NCBI RefSeq assembly: GCF_900078665.2
Contig: NZ_LT546207.1
Location: forward strand, 4,505,652 to 4,544,627
DNA: 38,976 bases
Source: Mycolicibacterium houstonense
GTDB lineage: Bacteria; Actinomycetota; Actinomycetes; Mycobacteriales; Mycobacteriaceae
Direction of reading: 5' to 3'
Of this stretch, positions 35,351-38,976 are shown one piece after another (within the stretch, counting starts at the first letter, position 1; each line of letters opens with the position of its first letter). Below the pieces are notes generated by a model. The model was not told where the DNA came from and ran no database searches. It saw only the letters and a list, made by a program, of their open reading frames with translations. Position numbers and translations under genes: made by a program.

Positions 35351-36082
35351 TCAGTTGGGCGGGGTGATTGCCGGCTTTTCGGCGGTGACGGTCTTGCCGA
35401 AGTCCGACAGGGTCATGGTGACCTTGGCTTCAGAAGCATCGCCGACATTGATCTGAGCCTGGACCAGGTTGTGTGGATCGCTCTCCGCGATCCACACGGT
35501 GACCGGCCAATCCTGGGACTGCTCCGGAGCTTTCCGTGCGCCTGCCAGCACGGCGACATCGTTGGTCGAGGCAGTCGCGGCGATCTTGGTGGTCGGGATC
35601 CCATTGATGGTCTCCGACCCTTCGACCTTGGGGTCCTTCAGATTGGACAGCGCGTTCGCCAAGCCGTTGCTCGGATCGAAGATCACCGAGAGGTTGTAGA
35701 TCGAGTTGCCGTCACCGTAATCGAACCACTGGCCCGGAACTGCGATGTCGGAGTAAAGGTGGCCGTCCACGTAGATGAGCTTGGCCGTTTGCGTTTCCTG
35801 GCCCATCTGAACAGTGGCCTCGCCGGTGGCGACGACGGCGGGCTTGCCGGCGACGTCGGCTTCCAGTTTGGTGACCTTGAGGTTGGGCACCTTACCGTCG
35901 GCGGTGAGGACTATGTGGGCGCTGGTGACGTTCTTCATCGCCTCTGCCGATTGGGAAATCAGTGTGCTGGCATCGCCGTTGGAGTCGGACTTGTTCGACT
36001 CGGAGCCTTGCGTGCCGCAACCTGTCAAGGCCAGCGCGGCCGCGGCGGCGGTCGCGATCGCAATTTTGAAACGCACCTTCAT
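35351..36082 (-). CDS. LppX/LprAFG-family lipoprotein
   Basis: This 243-residue lipoprotein has an Ala-rich signal peptide and the lipobox LALTGC with Cys22 as lipidation site. The mature domain has LISQSAEAMKNVTSAHIVLT near residue 42 and TAKLIYVDGHLYSDIAVPG near 105, the half-barrel fold pattern of LprG, LprA, LprF and LppX, which carry acylated glycolipids or phthiocerol lipids across the periplasm. The nearest member cannot be decided by eye. It lies 136 bp downstream of the FHA-ABC transporter in the same direction, so the two could act together in lipid export, as LprG acts with an adjacent transporter (Rv1410c/P55) in M. tuberculosis; here that is an inference. Confidence 0.85.
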   Translation of the reverse strand: MKVRFKIAIATAAAAALALTGCGTQGSESNKSDSNGDASTLISQSAEAMKNVTSAHIVLTADGKVPNLKVTKLEADVAGKPAVVATGEATVQMGQETQTAKLIYVDGHLYSDIAVPGQWFDYGDGNSIYNLSVIFDPSNGLANALSNLKDPKVEGSETINGIPTTKIAATASTNDVAVLAGARKAPEQSQDWPVTVWIAESDPHNLVQAQINVGDASEAKVTMTLSDFGKTVTAEKPAITPPN

Positions 36083-36218
36083 TGGTCTCTCTTTCTGTCG
36101 GTGGAAGCGCTCTACCGATGCGAATTGCCCCCGGCAAAACCCTCGCAGTTACTTTAAGCGTGAAATGGGGAGCTTCATTGCAGGATTTTTCGCAGCATCT
36201 CCTCCCCCGATTCCATTC

Positions 36219-38976
36219 TCAATGGACCTTCTCGGCGATTTTGCCAGCTATCTCAGCCGCATGGTCTGCCTCCGTCGGGCCGCAGGCTAGGACGTCGATA
36301 GCAACGTTGGAGACGATCTCCAGCACGTGCTGGCAGCTACGGCCAGGCATGCTGAGGATGGCGGTAGGCCGACCGTCGACCAACGAGACCTGCCCGACGT
36401 TGATCGCCGTCGCCGGCTGACCCGGGGGTGTCAGCGTGACAGTGGTGTTGGCGCATGGCTGCCAGAAATTGATGTGGTCGGACTGAGCCGTCGCAGCCTT
36501 CTCCGCATCCGGATACAACATGAGGTATTGGGTCACAGTCGTATTCGGGTCTGTGGAGGTCAACTCGCTGCCCGCGATACCTGATGGGTTGCTCGCCCCC
36601 CAGGCCTGCGTGTTTCCCGGGCTCACCACGCCGGTGCAGTTGGGCGGCGCGGCGGTGGCCGTGCTCAGCGCGGTCAGCGGTGTCGGTCCGGAGGCGGTCA
36701 GTGCGCCGCCTCCCACGATCGAGCCGACCGCCGCCGGATCGAGAAGCAGCCCAGCCAAATCGGCTGCGGCAACCGGCTTCTGTGGTGGAGCGTTGCCTTG
36801 GGTGGGCACACTGGGCATGGAAGTCGGCGCCGGCCTATTCGAACTGCCGTCGCGGGTGAGGTACGACATGCCGCCCAGGAACCCGGCGATCAACACCAAG
36901 GCGACGATCGCGGTCGCGACCCTGCCTCCGGCGCCCCGCTCGCCGGCGGGCAGACGCAACCGGCGCAGGACCACGATGGTCGCCACGATTCCCATGAGCA
37001 GGAGGACACCGACGTCCAACAGCCACCACGAAAGCTGGTGACGCCACAGCGGGTCATCGATGTAGTTCGCCGCGTCGGCCTCCATCAAGTCGATGCTCGA
37101 CGCGCCGGAGGCGAATCCCCATCGGACCGGGAGCAGGTACGAGATCTGGTTGAGGCCGAGCCGCCCGGTGACCGGGATGAGCCCACCGGAGAAGACGATT
37201 GCGCTCATCAATACCACGACGAGCATCGGCATGATCCAGTCACTGGTGCGCGCGAGCGACGACAACCACAGACCGACGATCGCCGAAACGATGGCGGTGA
37301 GCGCCAAGGCCAGGTAGAGGTCCCACACCGGATTTCCCACCAGCAGCGAGCCCTGGGTCGGGCCGCCCTTGACCACCACGACGATGGCCGTGAGCACAGC
37401 GATCTGAACAGCCGCGGCGACACTGTAAACCGCGATCTTCGCCGTCAGGTAGGCGCCGGCCGACAGCCCGACCGACTGTTCTCGGCGGAAGATGCTGCGT
37501 TCACCGACGAGGTCGCGAACCGTGAGCGCTGTACCCATGAAGACCGTGCCGATCACCATCAGGCTCAACAACTGATTGGGCTCGTCGGGCGCACCGCCGT
37601 CCAGGCTGGCCTTACCCAATCCGACCGACCCCTGCACCACCAAGGTCAGGGCGCCGAGGATGAATGGCAGCAGCGCCAAGAAGGCGGTGTAGCCGCGGTC
37701 GGCGAAGATCAGCCGGACCTGCCGGGCCGCCAGCGTACCGATCTGGCGGGCAGTACTGGTGCGAGCCGGATCGCCCAGTGGCCCAGGCGGACTCGCAGGA
37801 GCGGCAGGCGCGGCGGCCGCCGGATTCTTCTGCAGGAACACGGCGTGCGCAGCGTCCGGGTTTGCCGCGACCCAGGCGAAGATATCGGCCCAGTCGTTGG
37901 TGCCGATCGTCGCGGCGACCTGTCCGGGCGGGCCCGCGTAGGCTGTCTTACCGCCGGGGGCCAGCAGCAGCACCTGGTCGCACATACTCAGATACGTCAG
38001 TGAGTGGGTGACGACGATGACCGTACGCCCGGCATCCGCCAGGCGCCGCAGCATCGCCATCACCTCACGGTCGAGGGCAGGGTCGAGGCCGGAGGTCGGC
38101 TCGTCGAGGATTAATAAGGACGGGCCGGTCAGCAACTCCATGGCGACCGATGCACGTTTGCGTTGTCCACCGGACAACTTGTCCACCCGAGTGTCGCGGT
38201 GGTTGGTCAGTTGAAGTTCATCGAGGACCCGGTCGACGACCGCGCGGCGGTCGGCCTTGCCAGTATCGGCGGGGAGGCGAAGCCGCGCAGCGTAATTGAG
38301 CGCCTGGCTGACAGTGAGCTGTCGGTGAACCACATCGTCTTGAGGCACCACGCCGATGCGAGACCGCAACGACGCGTACTCGGCATGGACGTCGTGACCG
38401 TCGAATCGCACCTGGCCCGATGTCGGTTGAGTGACGCCACCGACCATTTTGATCAGGGTGGACTTACCGGCTCCCGACGGGCCGATGACGGCGGTCAACG
38501 TGCCTGGGCGCGCGGTGAACGACACCGACGACAGCAACTCGCGCCCATCGATGGTCAAACCGAGCTGATGGGCCTCGATACCGCCCGTGGCCGGCGTCCG
38601 GTCCTGCGTCCGCAGCGTGGTTCCGTCGAAGGTGAGATCGGTATTGCCGATCGTGACGACATCTCCGGGGCGCAGCGTCGCCGCTGGCATCCGGACACCG
38701 TTGACGAAAATGCCGTTGTTGCTGCCATTGTCATGGATTTGAGTTCCCGACGGCGACGCCAGCAGGTAAGCGTGCACCCGTGAGGCCAGCGGATCATCGA
38801 CGTGAATCGCGGCGGTGGAGTGGCGGCCGATGGTGATCGCACCGGCTGGAAGCGCAGGCGTCGAGCGTTGCGGCAGAACTTTTTTCACCACACCCGTCAT
38901 CCGGGCCAGCACATCGTCGTCGTCGACCGCCGATGCGACGGGCCCGGGCGCGGGTGATGGACGAGGCGGCGGTGGA
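36219..38976 (-). CDS. FHA-ABC transporter with PknH-type sensor domain (5' end outside window)
   Basis: The frame is open to the right edge, so at least 918 residues are present and the start is missing. The visible order is: a Pro-rich linker; an FHA domain (GAITIGRHSTAAIHVDD, ASRVHAYL, DNGSNNGIFVNG); an ABC ATPase with Walker A GPSGAGKST, signature LSGGQRKRAS and Walker B LLILDEPTSGLDP; an ABC2-type membrane domain of about six helices; one further helix (about 36857-36925); then an extracellular domain (about 36222-36780). Up to the last part this matches Rv1747 of M. tuberculosis, a phospho-regulated exporter with two FHA domains. The C-terminal domain has four cysteines (NCTG, PCAN, SCQH, ACGP) and resembles the PknH_C sensor. 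The first FHA domain probably lies beyond the edge. Confidence 0.9.
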   Translation of the reverse strand, partial: PPPPRPSPAPGPVASAVDDDDVLARMTGVVKKVLPQRSTPALPAGAITIGRHSTAAIHVDDPLASRVHAYLLASPSGTQIHDNGSNNGIFVNGVRMPAATLRPGDVVTIGNTDLTFDGTTLRTQDRTPATGGIEAHQLGLTIDGRELLSSVSFTARPGTLTAVIGPSGAGKSTLIKMVGGVTQPTSGQVRFDGHDVHAEYASLRSRIGVVPQDDVVHRQLTVSQALNYAARLRLPADTGKADRRAVVDRVLDELQLTNHRDTRVDKLSGGQRKRASVAMELLTGPSLLILDEPTSGLDPALDREVMAMLRRLADAGRTVIVVTHSLTYLSMCDQVLLLAPGGKTAYAGPPGQVAATIGTNDWADIFAWVAANPDAAHAVFLQKNPAAAAPAAPASPPGPLGDPARTSTARQIGTLAARQVRLIFADRGYTAFLALLPFILGALTLVVQGSVGLGKASLDGGAPDEPNQLLSLMVIGTVFMGTALTVRDLVGERSIFRREQSVGLSAGAYLTAKIAVYSVAAAVQIAVLTAIVVVVKGGPTQGSLLVGNPVWDLYLALALTAIVSAIVGLWLSSLARTSDWIMPMLVVVLMSAIVFSGGLIPVTGRLGLNQISYLLPVRWGFASGASSIDLMEADAANYIDDPLWRHQLSWWLLDVGVLLLMGIVATIVVLRRLRLPAGERGAGGRVATAIVALVLIAGFLGGMSYLTRDGSSNRPAPTSMPSVPTQGNAPPQKPVAAADLAGLLLDPAAVGSIVGGGALTASGPTPLTALSTATAAPPNCTGVVSPGNTQAWGASNPSGIAGSELTSTDPNTTVTQYLMLYPDAEKAATAQSDHINFWQPCANTTVTLTPPGQPATAINVGQVSLVDGRPTAILSMPGRSCQHVLEIVSNVAIDVLACGPTEADHAAEIAGKIAEKVH

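Overview
The window is high-GC actinobacterial DNA, and every recognisable gene is of mycobacterial type. A complete ESX-1 type VII secretion locus (about 5.97-31.97 kb) sits next to a fructose phosphotransferase (PTS) operon. An ESX-1 locus with PTS genes immediately beside mycP1 recalls fast-growing mycobacteria (Mycolicibacterium, M. smegmatis-like) rather than M. tuberculosis, where ESX-2 flanks mycP1. The species cannot be named from this sequence alone.

Layout. (1) 1-4288: the start of ptsI (minus strand, cut by the window edge) is divergent from fruR-fruK-fruA-ptsH. The first three genes of that operon overlap by ATGA. Together they give enzyme I, HPr, a fused fructose EIIABC and 1-phosphofructokinase under a DeoR-type regulator. 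(2) 4289-5967: a gene-poor stretch with one plausible small orphan gene. (3) 5968-9128, plus strand: mycP1-eccE1-espL. (4) A perfect 17-bp hairpin at 9148-9185 separates this from the long minus-strand ESX-1 cluster. (5) Read in its own direction, that cluster is espE-espF-espG1-espH-eccA1-eccB1-eccCa1-eccCb1-PE35-PPE68-esxB-esxA-espI-eccD1, then an extra EspC-like gene, espJ, an unrecognised membrane protein, espK and espB.

How it works together. EccB1/C/D/E with MycP1 form the inner-membrane channel, and EccCa1/Cb1 is the split FtsK/SpoIIIE-type motor. EccA1 and EspG1 handle substrates in the cytosol. The exported set is EsxA/EsxB, PE35/PPE68, EspE/EspF, EspJ with its EspC-like neighbour, EspK and EspB. 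Most of the small helical substrates end in a visible YxxxD export motif. Compared with M. tuberculosis, espB and espK lie on the core-operon strand instead of following mycP1-eccE1, and a two-repeat membrane protein is coupled to espK. The N-terminal parts of these accessory genes are clearly poorer in GC than the rest, which suggests a mosaic region.

(6) 32324-34614, plus strand, divergent from espE: a membrane-anchored HEYGH zinc metallopeptidase and a proline-rich single-pass protein. (7) 34947-38976, minus strand: a large FHA-ABC transporter of the Rv1747 type (cut by the right edge), a LprG/LppX-type lipoprotein and a secreted DUF4189 protein. The transporter carries a PknH-type extracellular sensor domain at its C-terminus. 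This apparent fusion of an FHA-gated exporter with a Ser/Thr-kinase sensor module is the most unusual architecture in the window.
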